This document shows, piece after piece, positions 52,584 to 61,002 of a DNA stretch of 64,000 bases. The notes under the pieces were generated by a model that was given only the letters and a program-made list of their open reading frames with translations, was not told the DNA's origin and did no database searches. The translations under genes and the position numbers were made by a program. Each line of letters starts with the position of its first letter. Positions within the stretch are counted from its first letter, which is position 1. The DNA lies in NCBI GenBank assembly GCA_949948735.1, contig CATLGV010000017.1, forward strand, positions 1-64,000, written 5' to 3'. The DNA comes from an uncultured Lachnospiraceae bacterium (lineage in GTDB: Bacteria > Bacillota > Clostridia > Lachnospirales > Lachnospiraceae).

Positions 52584-53809
52584 TTTCCCTTTCTCCCTAT
52601 GATGTCCCTGTAATATTTCATCATATACCGATAGAAATTCTCCGGGCTCATTCTCTTTATCCGCCTCTGCGCATTTTCTGATATTCTGGCTTTTTCTTCA
52701 CAGGGCAGCTGCAGCACCTCGTTGATTTTATCCGCCAGGGCCCCCGGGTCATTTTGTTCTATCAGGAAACCGTTGTATCCGTCGCATATCAGCTGGCTGA
52801 CGCCCGATTTGTATGTGCTGATCACAAGCCGGCCAAGCTGCATTGCCTCAATACAGGTGTTTGGCAGATTTTCCAGCCTGTACGGCAATACGCAGATTGC
52901 CGCATGATATATTATCGCGTTCAGCAGATCCCTGTCCCTGATTGTCTGCAGGTATATTATTCTGTCGCCGTACTCGCCCGCCGCTTCTCTCAGCTTCTTA
53001 ACCGCAGGGCTTCTTACGCCCTCCTGCATGGCCACCCCGCAGTCCTTTCCGATAAAGACAAAACAGAGCTGCGGGTTTTGGCGCAATATCCGGTGAACAG
53101 CGCTTATTATGGTTTTTATTCCTTTTATATTGCTCATTGTCCCAAAAAACAAAAGATATTCTTTTTGGGCCAGCTGCGCCGGGATTTCCTTTACCTTATC
53201 CCAGTCAACGCTCATTGCCGGCGTTTCCAAAACATCCGCCGTTATTCCCGTCGCCCGCTTTACAATCCCTGCAGTCAGTCTGCTTGGCGCAAACACGCCG
53301 TCTGCACGCCGCATCGCCGCAATGTCCAGCTTGTCCGACATACTCAGCGCAAGCCTTCCCCTGCCGGGTTCATAATCCGCCGCGCTGATCAGCTGCATTG
53401 TCGGCCCAAAGGAAGACATTCTTACCACACTGGGGATTCGTTTTGTCCGGAATAATCCCAGCGCGCCTAAATGGCAGTATTGTACAATATCGATTTTACT
53501 TTCCCTGTGAATGTCCTTTATCTTCCGGTTTATCTTATAGCTGCCCCAGCAGCATTTTATCATTTTACGCAGCTGTTCGTTTTTTATATATTTGAGAATA
53601 TACTCTATCTCCGCCGTTCCCTGCAGCACCCGGACCACCCGGATATTCTTTCCGTATTCGATCGTCTGATTGTTATCGGAAAAAACAACGATTGTAACCT
53701 GATGCCCCTGCTCCGCAAAGATCCGGCCTGCCTTGTCCAGATAATTTGCCAGTCCGCCGTCATACCCCTTCTCCGTAACAAATTCCGTTGTCGCAAACGC
53801 AATGTGCAT
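52580..53809 (-). CDS. GT4 glycosyltransferase
   Basis: A 409-residue GT-B fold enzyme. The N-terminal domain has FATTEFVTEKGYDGGLANYLDKAGR and the acceptor-side region IVQYCHLGALGLFRTK; the C-terminal donor domain has LLFFGTMSNIKGIKTIISAV and YRLENLPNTCIEAMQLGRLVISTYKSGVSQLI with the E-x7-E-like catalytic/binding loop. No extra module is present. ATG 53809 follows GGGGGGAAGGGAAG. Confidence 0.88.
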   Translation of the reverse strand: MHIAFATTEFVTEKGYDGGLANYLDKAGRIFAEQGHQVTIVVFSDNNQTIEYGKNIRVVRVLQGTAEIEYILKYIKNEQLRKMIKCCWGSYKINRKIKDIHRESKIDIVQYCHLGALGLFRTKRIPSVVRMSSFGPTMQLISAADYEPGRGRLALSMSDKLDIAAMRRADGVFAPSRLTAGIVKRATGITADVLETPAMSVDWDKVKEIPAQLAQKEYLLFFGTMSNIKGIKTIISAVHRILRQNPQLCFVFIGKDCGVAMQEGVRSPAVKKLREAAGEYGDRIIYLQTIRDRDLLNAIIYHAAICVLPYRLENLPNTCIEAMQLGRLVISTYKSGVSQLICDGYNGFLIEQNDPGALADKINEVLQLPCEEKARISENAQRRIKRMSPENFYRYMMKYYRDIIGRKGK

Positions 53810-53832
53810 ACTTCCCTTCCCCCCTGCATCCG

Positions 53833-55914
53833 TCAAACACTCTGTTCAATAACAGTTTCATAAAAAATCTCTTCCAATGACACAATCGGAAACGTTAATT
53901 TCTTTTCCAGCGCTTCCCTGATACGCTCATACTCCATAACCACCGTCACAATCATGGCGTCCACAGGCTCCACAGGCTCGTCCGGCTTTTTGACCGTCAG
54001 CGCTTCATACTGCCCGCATTGGCTTCTGTCCATCCCGTAGCAGATTTCAATACTGCTGTTCTTTAGTGCATGGTACATATGCTTCCCGATATTTGCCATG
54101 CCGTAAATTGCAATCCGCCGATACCCTCTTGCCCGTAAGAGCATCTCCAGCGTAACGCCGCTTTCCTGCAGCGTCATCCATTGATTCAGCAGATTATACT
54201 GCGCCTCCACGCGCTTATACCTTTGATACAGCTGGTCTTTGCCGCCTTCGTCCCCTGCAAATTCCCGCCAGTGCTCCTTCAATATACCCACATAAATGCT
54301 TTCCGCCTTTTTTTCCCGCCACAGGTAATTCTGCGGAATGCCAAAGCCTTTTTTCTGCCCGTATAAGATCTCGTCCGGTATCAGGCCGTCATAGGCCTCC
54401 TTCAGGCATGCCTTCAGCACGCTTCCTGCGTTGCATTCCTCCTGCGACAGGGAAAACGCAAATTCTATTATGCCGCGATTCAGAAAAGGCACCCTTGCCT
54501 CCAGAGAGACCGCCATGCTTACCCGGTCTACCTTCGTCAGTATATCTCCCGGCAGGTATGTATGAAAATCCAGATAGCGCATTCTCGTAAGCGGCGGCAG
54601 CTCCGGCAGATCATACCGGTATAAGCTTTCATACGGGTCATAGTCCTCCGGAATCCCCAGCCGCGTTGCATACTCCCTGTAATAATCCGCATCCACAATG
54701 CCCAACCCCCGGCGTATTTCCTGCCGCTCATACGCCAGCCGCTCCCGCGCAGGCAGTGCGCGATTCTCACTTTTGTGCGCATCATAAAAGCGCGCATGCC
54801 TTCCGTAGCCGCCAAACAGCTCGTCCCCGCCGTCGCCGGTGAGCACTACGGTGACCTCATTTCTGGCAAATGCCGAAACCAGATAAGTAGGATACGCCGA
54901 GGTATCCGCAAACGGCTCGTCATACCATGCCCGTATCCGGTTCCTGATGCGCCCGATGTCCGAAACACGCAAAATCTTTCTCCTGATGGCAATGCCCTTT
55001 TCCTCGCAAAATCTCATGGCAATCCCGGATTCATCATATTCCTTTTCCTGAAAGCCGATTGAAAAAGCCTGTATCCGCGGGACCAGTCGGGATGCCTCGT
55101 AGGTGATGATGCTCGAATCGATTCCGCCGCTCAAAAATGTCCCTACCGGCACATCCGCAGCCAGCTGATTTTTGACGGCCTGCCTGATCAGACGCCTTAA
55201 TTCCTCCGAGATCTCCTCTCTGCCGCGCCTGCGCTCCTCAGAAGCATTGACGTTCAAATGCCAGTATTTCTCCGTCCTTACGAGCTTTTTTGCCTGGACG
55301 TCATAGACAAGCATCGTCGCCGGCGGCAGCTTATAAACAGACTGATACACGCTCTTGGGTTCCGGTATGTACTGATAAAATAAGTAGTCGTATACCGCCG
55401 TATTGTCGGTCTGAAGCGTAACGTCATTCACTGCCTGCACCAATGCCTTCAATTCGGACGCAAAGCCAAACCGTTCTCCCTGATACAAATAATACAGGGG
55501 CTTTACACCCGCCCTGTCCCTGAACAGATAGAGCCGCTGTATCCGCTCGTCGTAAATTGCTATGGCAAAGATACCGTCTATCCTGTCAATAAAGGCCTCC
55601 CCGTACTCCAGATACGCGTACAGCACCACCTCCGTATCGGAAGTGGTGCAAAACCTGTATTTCTTTTCGAGCTGCGCCCTTAAGTCCTCATAGCCGTATA
55701 TTTCCCCGTTATAAACAATATGGACGTCATTTGCGGCATTACTCATCGGCTGCATGGCCGTTGCCGACAGATCCCGGATGGACAGTCTGCAAAAGCCCAG
55801 GGTGACATTCGGATACCGGGCGATTCTCTGCCCGTCCGGCCCCCTGTGCGCAATCGCCGCTATTCCCTTTTCATAATCCCAGCAAGGCACATTACCGCCT
55901 AAAATACCGCACAT
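53833..55914 (-). CDS. AsnB-type amidotransferase with C-terminal IYGxG module
   Basis: A 693-residue asparagine-synthase-like enzyme. The N-terminal glutaminase (Cys2 in MCGILGG, HRGPDGQ, YNGEIYGYEDLR) releases ammonia, and the synthase domain (about 235-560) has PP-loop SGGIDSS (262-268), DEPFADTSAYPT and TGDGGDELFGGYGRH. Residues 573-693 add the locus-specific module (YNLLNQWMTLQES, IAIYGMANIGKHMYHAL, VMEYERI). In glycan loci such enzymes usually amidate a sugar carboxylate; here Kdo or a uronic acid is the likely target, but plain asparagine synthesis cannot be excluded. Confidence 0.88.
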   Translation of the reverse strand: MCGILGGNVPCWDYEKGIAAIAHRGPDGQRIARYPNVTLGFCRLSIRDLSATAMQPMSNAANDVHIVYNGEIYGYEDLRAQLEKKYRFCTTSDTEVVLYAYLEYGEAFIDRIDGIFAIAIYDERIQRLYLFRDRAGVKPLYYLYQGERFGFASELKALVQAVNDVTLQTDNTAVYDYLFYQYIPEPKSVYQSVYKLPPATMLVYDVQAKKLVRTEKYWHLNVNASEERRRGREEISEELRRLIRQAVKNQLAADVPVGTFLSGGIDSSIITYEASRLVPRIQAFSIGFQEKEYDESGIAMRFCEEKGIAIRRKILRVSDIGRIRNRIRAWYDEPFADTSAYPTYLVSAFARNEVTVVLTGDGGDELFGGYGRHARFYDAHKSENRALPARERLAYERQEIRRGLGIVDADYYREYATRLGIPEDYDPYESLYRYDLPELPPLTRMRYLDFHTYLPGDILTKVDRVSMAVSLEARVPFLNRGIIEFAFSLSQEECNAGSVLKACLKEAYDGLIPDEILYGQKKGFGIPQNYLWREKKAESIYVGILKEHWREFAGDEGGKDQLYQRYKRVEAQYNLLNQWMTLQESGVTLEMLLRARGYRRIAIYGMANIGKHMYHALKNSSIEICYGMDRSQCGQYEALTVKKPDEPVEPVDAMIVTVVMEYERIREALEKKLTFPIVSLEEIFYETVIEQSV

Positions 55915-55993
55915 CCGTTATTTTTCCTCCCTACTGTTTTATATCCATGCATATTTCAAGCCCCAAGCAATAATAAATGTAAGACTGACATTT

Positions 55994-57178
55994 TCATTTA
56001 TCAAACATTTTTCCCATAATATAATCATACTCCGGCGGATAAAATCGCCGAAATCCTCCCCACGTTTGAAAAGTCATTTCCCCAAATAGCACTCGCCCGT
56101 CCGGCATCTCATATAAGTCAACTCTAACATGTTCAAATCCCTTGGATAATTTTTTACTTAATTCTATCATCTCCTCCAGCTTTGATGGTTTCGGAGCTAC
56201 CCTGTCGTCTCTGGGATATCCGAAGCTAAATGGCTGCACATTCCAATCAAGGTCATAAAATGAAGCCCTGCATCCGGCTCTGTGACTTCCGTTTATACAC
56301 CATATATATTTCGGTGCTCCATGAAAGCAGAAAAACTGATAATCATACACACTTTCTGCCAGTCCGTCTAAGTACTCCTCACAAATTATTTTAGGCTGTA
56401 TTCCTCTGTATTGCAGTGAAAAGCCTTCATATCCATAATTCTCCTTAAGCCATGCATTCAGTTTTTTATTTGTTTCCCCAATGTTTAATTTTTTCTTATC
56501 TTTTACCAAAATATTTCTTCCGCTTGCATTATTTACCTTTAATACAAATTTATCCGGTAAATTATCGTAATTTATATCTTCCGCATTTTCCCACACGCCA
56601 AACAGAGGAACAACATATTGTTCTCCAACCTCATTTTTTATGATTTCCTTAACTAAATACTTATCTGCCAGCAATGTGCACCTTTCATTACCCATATGTA
56701 TCTTGTTCGCATTTACTTTCTCTGTATAGGTAACCGGATTTTCAAGATTCGGTATTTTTCCTATTTCGCTGATGTAAATATTAGATATCTCTTCTAACAT
56801 CTCTTTTTCATTCATATAAGGCAGCTTATCCTCATCGCTTTTATAAACAGGAACCATATTAACATACTCCGATTCTATTCCCAGACAATGCAATTGCTGC
56901 TTCAATTCCTGCCTGTTTTTTTCTGACTTGGCAGATATAATATAAAGCACTTTCTCTAAATCAACTTTGTATGGTTTCGAAACTCTTACTCCATTTACGC
57001 ATGTTCCTGTAAACAACTCATTGTTATCAAAGAATTCAGAAATTAATATATCATTCTCCCTCAAAAAGGATTGCACATCGGTGCCTGAAGAAGCACCAAC
57101 CACTACAATACAATTTGACGATTTTGATCTTTCCAGAATATTTTTCCAGCCTTTTTTTACTTCCTCAATGTTTGACAT
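55994..57178 (-). CDS. TupA-type ATP-grasp glycan enzyme with N-terminal Rossmann module
   Basis: A 394-residue protein. Residues about 20-115 are a Rossmann-like module (SNCIVVVGASSGTD, FFDNNELFTGTCVNGV). Residues about 120-394 are a TupA-type ATP-grasp domain (ISEIGKIPNLENPVTYTEKVNANKIHM, LADKYLVKE, DKFVLKVNNASGRNILVKDK, EEYLDGLAESVYDYQFFCFHG, VRVDLYEMPDGRVLFGEMTF). The family joins a carboxylate to an amine or acts in polysaccharide assembly. Codon use is clearly more AT-rich than upstream genes, suggesting a separate origin. GGGAGG lies ahead of the ATG. Confidence 0.82.
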   Translation of the reverse strand: MSNIEEVKKGWKNILERSKSSNCIVVVGASSGTDVQSFLRENDILISEFFDNNELFTGTCVNGVRVSKPYKVDLEKVLYIISAKSEKNRQELKQQLHCLGIESEYVNMVPVYKSDEDKLPYMNEKEMLEEISNIYISEIGKIPNLENPVTYTEKVNANKIHMGNERCTLLADKYLVKEIIKNEVGEQYVVPLFGVWENAEDINYDNLPDKFVLKVNNASGRNILVKDKKKLNIGETNKKLNAWLKENYGYEGFSLQYRGIQPKIICEEYLDGLAESVYDYQFFCFHGAPKYIWCINGSHRAGCRASFYDLDWNVQPFSFGYPRDDRVAPKPSKLEEMIELSKKLSKGFEHVRVDLYEMPDGRVLFGEMTFQTWGGFRRFYPPEYDYIMGKMFDK

Positions 57179-57233
57179 ACCTTAAATTCCTCCCATATTA
57201 GAGTTCCTAAGACTTCTGTGTAAGACGCAACTT

Positions 57234-58208
57234 TTATAAAACGATTCCTTCTCTTACAATCATCTGCCATGTAAGCATTCCAATCACCTGTCTTTCCTCA
57301 TCTACTACCGGATAATTATTCAGCCTGCTCTCTTTCAATTTCTGTAATGCGTCCACTATCAAAATATCCGCATATATGTATTTTGGATTTTCAGTCATAA
57401 CAGAATCTACAATATCTCCATAGAGATCCGCCCGCTTTTCGATTGCGCGCCGCAAATCCCCATCCGTTAAAATACCTGTCAGTCTCCCCGCCTGATTCAC
57501 AACAGCGACTACACCCAGACTTTTCTTACTCATCTCCACAATTGCGTCTGTAATCCGAACGCCGCTCACAACCAACGGCACTTCTTCATCTGCAGCCATA
57601 ACATCTCTTACCTTCGTCAGTACTCTTTTTCCAAGTGTACCGGCAGGATGGCGTATCCCGAAATCCGATTGCCCGAAGCCGGTTTCCAACGAAGCAACCG
57701 CCGCTAACGCATCACCGTAAACCAAAGCGGATGTCGTACTTGAAGTAGGCGCCAAATTCAGGAAACAAGCCTCCTTTTTGATTTCTAACACCTGACATAA
57801 ATTGCACGCCCTTGCCAATGAAGAATCCTTCTTTCCTGTTATGGCAATAAGTTCAGCGCCTATTATCTTTAATGAAGGAATTAATCGTAAAATTTCTGTC
57901 GTCTCCCCGCTATGGCTGATCAAAATAACAATATCCGCAGCCGACACCATTCCTAAATCTCCATGAACCGCCTCAGCAGGATGCAGAAAAAATGAAGGCG
58001 TTCCCAGGCTGGAAAAAGTAGCCGATATTTTCCGGGCAATATGCCCCGACTTACCTATTCCACACAAAACCACTTTTCCCTTACAGGAAATGATTTTCTG
58101 CTCAATATCCGAAAAATCCGCGCCCAGATTATCCCGAATTTCCATCAGCGATCTGATCTCTTCATCAAATACGTTCCTTGCATAATCAATTCTATATCTC
58201 ACATTCAT
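57234..58208 (-). CDS. kdsD: Arabinose-5-phosphate isomerase KdsD
   Basis: A 324-residue enzyme that interconverts ribulose 5-phosphate and arabinose 5-phosphate, the first step to Kdo. The N-terminal SIS domain (about 35-170) has GIGKSGHIARKISATFSSLGTPSFFLHPAEAVHGDLG (quoted by its core GIGKSGH ... HPAEAVHGDLG), LISHSGETTEI and LAPTSSTTSALVYGDA. Two CBS domains (about 205-324) follow, with RDVM, GILTDGDLRRAI and NYPVVDEE. The closest non-Kdo relative (GutQ) performs the same reaction. Adjacent kdsA and kdsB support the Kdo role. Confidence 0.92.
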   Translation of the reverse strand: MNVRYRIDYARNVFDEEIRSLMEIRDNLGADFSDIEQKIISCKGKVVLCGIGKSGHIARKISATFSSLGTPSFFLHPAEAVHGDLGMVSAADIVILISHSGETTEILRLIPSLKIIGAELIAITGKKDSSLARACNLCQVLEIKKEACFLNLAPTSSTTSALVYGDALAAVASLETGFGQSDFGIRHPAGTLGKRVLTKVRDVMAADEEVPLVVSGVRITDAIVEMSKKSLGVVAVVNQAGRLTGILTDGDLRRAIEKRADLYGDIVDSVMTENPKYIYADILIVDALQKLKESRLNNYPVVDEERQVIGMLTWQMIVREGIVL

Positions 58209-58231
58209 TTCGCATCCCTTTATCTTGCTTT

Positions 58232-59434
58232 TTATACCTGCGGCACTGAACCTCTATTAAATACATTCCTGCATAAATAATCCTTGTTGTGCGACGGAAG
58301 AACATGAAATTCCGGTCCTTTCCTAAAAGTATCATCTATATATCCAATATCGCTTAACGAGAAGCCATTCTTCCATAATGCATACATAAACGATAATTGA
58401 TCCCTTCTGGAATTATGTAGTATCTCATTCCACCAGGTTTCCATCACCCGGATACAGTTCTTGTCATTATGCTGCCTAACCATCACTCCGTTCTCCGTAA
58501 GCCCGAAGAAACGCGGGAAGCCCTCTTCTACATATCGCTTCATCTGGCTTTTTATTTTTTCCCTGCCATTTTCCTCCCCCAGACCATTTCTTAAATAGAT
58601 GCTGGCCGCATGCTCATAAACATCTTCCGCAACCGGCATTCCATAAGATGCTATCCCTATTTTCCCGATTCTGCATAATAAATGCGCTATTTCTGTATGA
58701 ATGACAATTGTTCCGTCAATATATACAGAATAGTTATATTGAGGAAAGAAAAGATGCGGGTGCAGCTTACAATAACGGTTCATCCGGGTAAAATCAGATT
58801 TCAAATATTCAGGAATTTTGTGGGATATATCTATCCAACGATAAATACCCGGCCGGTCCGGTTCCTCCAAGCTAAGGCAGTAATAATCGCACTGCGGGTC
58901 AACTACAAGCGGCTGCCGTAAATCATCGTATCCATTAACAATGCACGTAAATACGGCAATCCTTTCCCTCCTGTTTACAAGCCGGTTATAATGTCCCATC
59001 TCTGCGCTTCCTTCCCAGATCGCCGGCAGCTTAATCTCCAAATACTTTTCAATCAATTCATCCGTAAATACCCAATCCAGTTTAACCTTTATTGCATCTA
59101 TTCCCCGCTCGTTTAGTTGGTTTGCTATTTCGTCCTGCGCAGGCCCCGACACTAATATAACGCATATAAAATCTTTTCCATATTTTTCTAATTCTGCAGG
59201 TGGTATGCATTTCAAGCCGTCAACAATTGTTTTTCCCCACATACCGGGATTGTTGTCTGAAAAACAGACAATTTTACCGGATACCCATTCTCTGACAAAT
59301 TCGTATCCCCAACGTTCAGCAAGTCTCCCCACGCCAAACAATCCGATATATTTATACCTTGCTGTCCTGCTTTTAAAATCCTCAAATTCATTTTTCAGGC
59401 AAGCTATCCTGCTTTCCTCTTCCTTTTTTATCAT
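58232..59434 (-). CDS. DUF616-like glycosyltransferase with N-terminal Rossmann module
   Basis: A 400-residue protein. Residues about 27-130 are a Rossmann-like module (YKYIGLFGVGRLAERWGYEF, CFSDNNPGMWGKTI). Residues about 160-390 resemble DUF616/TOD1-type glycosyltransferases (RIAVFTCIVNGYDDL, DYYCLSLEEP, RMNRYCKLHPHLFFPQYNYSVYIDGTI with a DG in place of DxD). The fold suggests a GT-A enzyme. ATG 59434 has AAAGGGG upstream and lies 8 bp after kdsA. The donor may be CMP-Kdo or a nucleotide sugar; unknown. Confidence 0.78.
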   Translation of the reverse strand: MIKKEEESRIACLKNEFEDFKSRTARYKYIGLFGVGRLAERWGYEFVREWVSGKIVCFSDNNPGMWGKTIVDGLKCIPPAELEKYGKDFICVILVSGPAQDEIANQLNERGIDAIKVKLDWVFTDELIEKYLEIKLPAIWEGSAEMGHYNRLVNRRERIAVFTCIVNGYDDLRQPLVVDPQCDYYCLSLEEPDRPGIYRWIDISHKIPEYLKSDFTRMNRYCKLHPHLFFPQYNYSVYIDGTIVIHTEIAHLLCRIGKIGIASYGMPVAEDVYEHAASIYLRNGLGEENGREKIKSQMKRYVEEGFPRFFGLTENGVMVRQHNDKNCIRVMETWWNEILHNSRRDQLSFMYALWKNGFSLSDIGYIDDTFRKGPEFHVLPSHNKDYLCRNVFNRGSVPQV

Positions 59435-59442
59435 AATCCCCT

Positions 59443-60225
59443 TTACTCCGTGCAGCTTCTGATTTGCATGCACTGTATCAGCAAATCCTGCACCCGTGTG
59501 ACTGAAATCATATTCGCCCCATCCGACAACGCCTTATCCGGATTAAAATGTGTTTCCAGAAATACCCCGTCAGCCCCTGCTGCCACTGCCGCCTTTACCA
59601 GATACGGGACGTATTCCCGGTTTCCCGAGGTCGAAGTACCGTTCCCGCCCGGCTTCTGGACACTGTGCGTCCCGTCAAAGATTACCGGATATCCAAGCTT
59701 TTTCATCTCAACAATCGACGTCATGTCCACCACCAGCGTATTATAGCCAAAGCTGGTTCCACGCTCGCACAGCATGATATTCCGATTGCCGGACTCCTCG
59801 AGCTTATGAACGACATTTTTCATATCCCAGGGCGCAAGAAACTGCGCTTTCTTCACATTAATACATTTGCCTGTCTTTGCGGCTGCCACCAGCAGGTCCG
59901 TCTGCCTGCATAAAAATGCCGGGATTTGTATAATATCCGCCACCTCCGCTACAGGCTGCGCCTGATACGGTTCATGGATATCCGTGACAATTTTAAGACC
60001 ATAAGCATCCTTTACCTTTTGCAGAATTTGAAGTCCCCGTTTCATCCCGGGCCCCCGAAAGGAGTCTATACTCGTCCTGTTCGCCTTGTCGAAGGAAGCT
60101 TTGAAATAAAACGCAGCATCTAACGCCGAACATATCCGTTTCAATTCTTCCGCTATCCGCAATGTGATTTCTTCATCTTCAATCACACAAGGTCCTGCAA
60201 TCACTATAAATTTACCGCTATGCAT
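59443..60225 (-). CDS. kdsA: 3-deoxy-8-phosphooctulonate synthase KdsA
   Basis: A 260-residue enzyme condensing arabinose 5-phosphate with phosphoenolpyruvate to Kdo-8-phosphate. Motifs are [92 protein letters not shown] and [12 protein letters not shown]. Length and motifs match classical KdsA rather than NeuB/PseI-type synthases. GAGGGAGTC precedes the ATG. It lies 19 bp after kdsB. Confidence 0.96.
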   Translation of the reverse strand: MHSGKFIVIAGPCVIEDEEITLRIAEELKRICSALDAAFYFKASFDKANRTSIDSFRGPGMKRGLQILQKVKDAYGLKIVTDIHEPYQAQPVAEVADIIQIPAFLCRQTDLLVAAAKTGKCINVKKAQFLAPWDMKNVVHKLEESGNRNIMLCERGTSFGYNTLVVDMTSIVEMKKLGYPVIFDGTHSVQKPGGNGTSTSGNREYVPYLVKAAVAAGADGVFLETHFNPDKALSDGANMISVTRVQDLLIQCMQIRSCTE

Positions 60226-60244
60226 GACTCCCTCTCACGTCCTT

Positions 60245-60988
60245 TCATTCCGATAAAAAATCTGATGCCTTTTCCATCTCTTTTTCTATTTTGAAAATAT
60301 CCTCCGGCGTATCCACCCCGATACTGTCATATTGGGTTTCTATTACCCTGATTTTGCAGCCGTTCTCCAGCACCCTTAACTGTTCTAAGTTCTCCGCCAG
60401 CTCTAACGGCGTTCTTTTCATTTGGACATATTCTTTCAGGAAATCCTTTTTATAGCCATAAATGCCAATATGCCTGAAATACTTTACATCCTTTCGCCCG
60501 TCTCTGTTATACGGAACGGGATATCTTGAGAAATAAAGCGCATCCTCATTTTTGTCCCGCACCACCTTGACAATATTGGGATTATTGATGTCTGCGTCCG
60601 ATGTTATTTCTTTACACAATGTCGCCATCACTACGCTGTCGTCCGCAAATGCCGTGATTAATTCCTCCACCATTTCCGGTTTTATCAGCGGCTCGTCCCC
60701 CTGTACGTTTATCACAATATCGCATGTACAGTCCTTCACGGCCTCATAAACGCGCTCCGTACCGCAGCTGCATTCCCCCGTCATTACAGCAATTCCGTTA
60801 AACTGTCCTACCGCGTTATATATACGCTCATCATCCGTTGCCACGATTATTTTATCAATACCGGCAGCCTGTCCAAGCTGTTCGTAAACTCTTTGTATCA
60901 TCGCTTTTCCGGCAATCATTGCCAGCGGCTTTCCCGGAAACCGGGAGGACTGGTATCGTGCCGGAATCACCGTTACTGTTTTTTTCAT
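60245..60988 (-). CDS. kdsB: CMP-Kdo synthetase KdsB
   Basis: A 247-residue cytidylyltransferase that activates Kdo to CMP-Kdo. It shows IPARYQSSRFPGKPLAMIAGKAMIQRVYEQ (core RYxSSRFPGKPL), IVATDDERIYNAV, CGTERVYEAV, INVQGDEPLIKPEM, FRHIGIYGYKKDFL, LELAENLEQLRVLENG and GVDTPEDI. These are all KdsB marks, and the HIGIYGY block separates it from NeuA/legionaminate cytidylyltransferases. GGGAGC precedes the ATG. Confidence 0.96.
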   Translation of the reverse strand: MKKTVTVIPARYQSSRFPGKPLAMIAGKAMIQRVYEQLGQAAGIDKIIVATDDERIYNAVGQFNGIAVMTGECSCGTERVYEAVKDCTCDIVINVQGDEPLIKPEMVEELITAFADDSVVMATLCKEITSDADINNPNIVKVVRDKNEDALYFSRYPVPYNRDGRKDVKYFRHIGIYGYKKDFLKEYVQMKRTPLELAENLEQLRVLENGCKIRVIETQYDSIGVDTPEDIFKIEKEMEKASDFLSE

Positions 60989-61002
60989 TTTGCTCCCTGC
61001 CT

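Noticed and set aside
60245..60988. NeuA/legionaminate-type cytidylyltransferase instead of KdsB
   Set aside because: HIGIYGY, CGTERV and NVQGDEPL motifs and the neighbouring KdsA/KdsD fit KdsB; no NeuB/NeuC-type genes are present.
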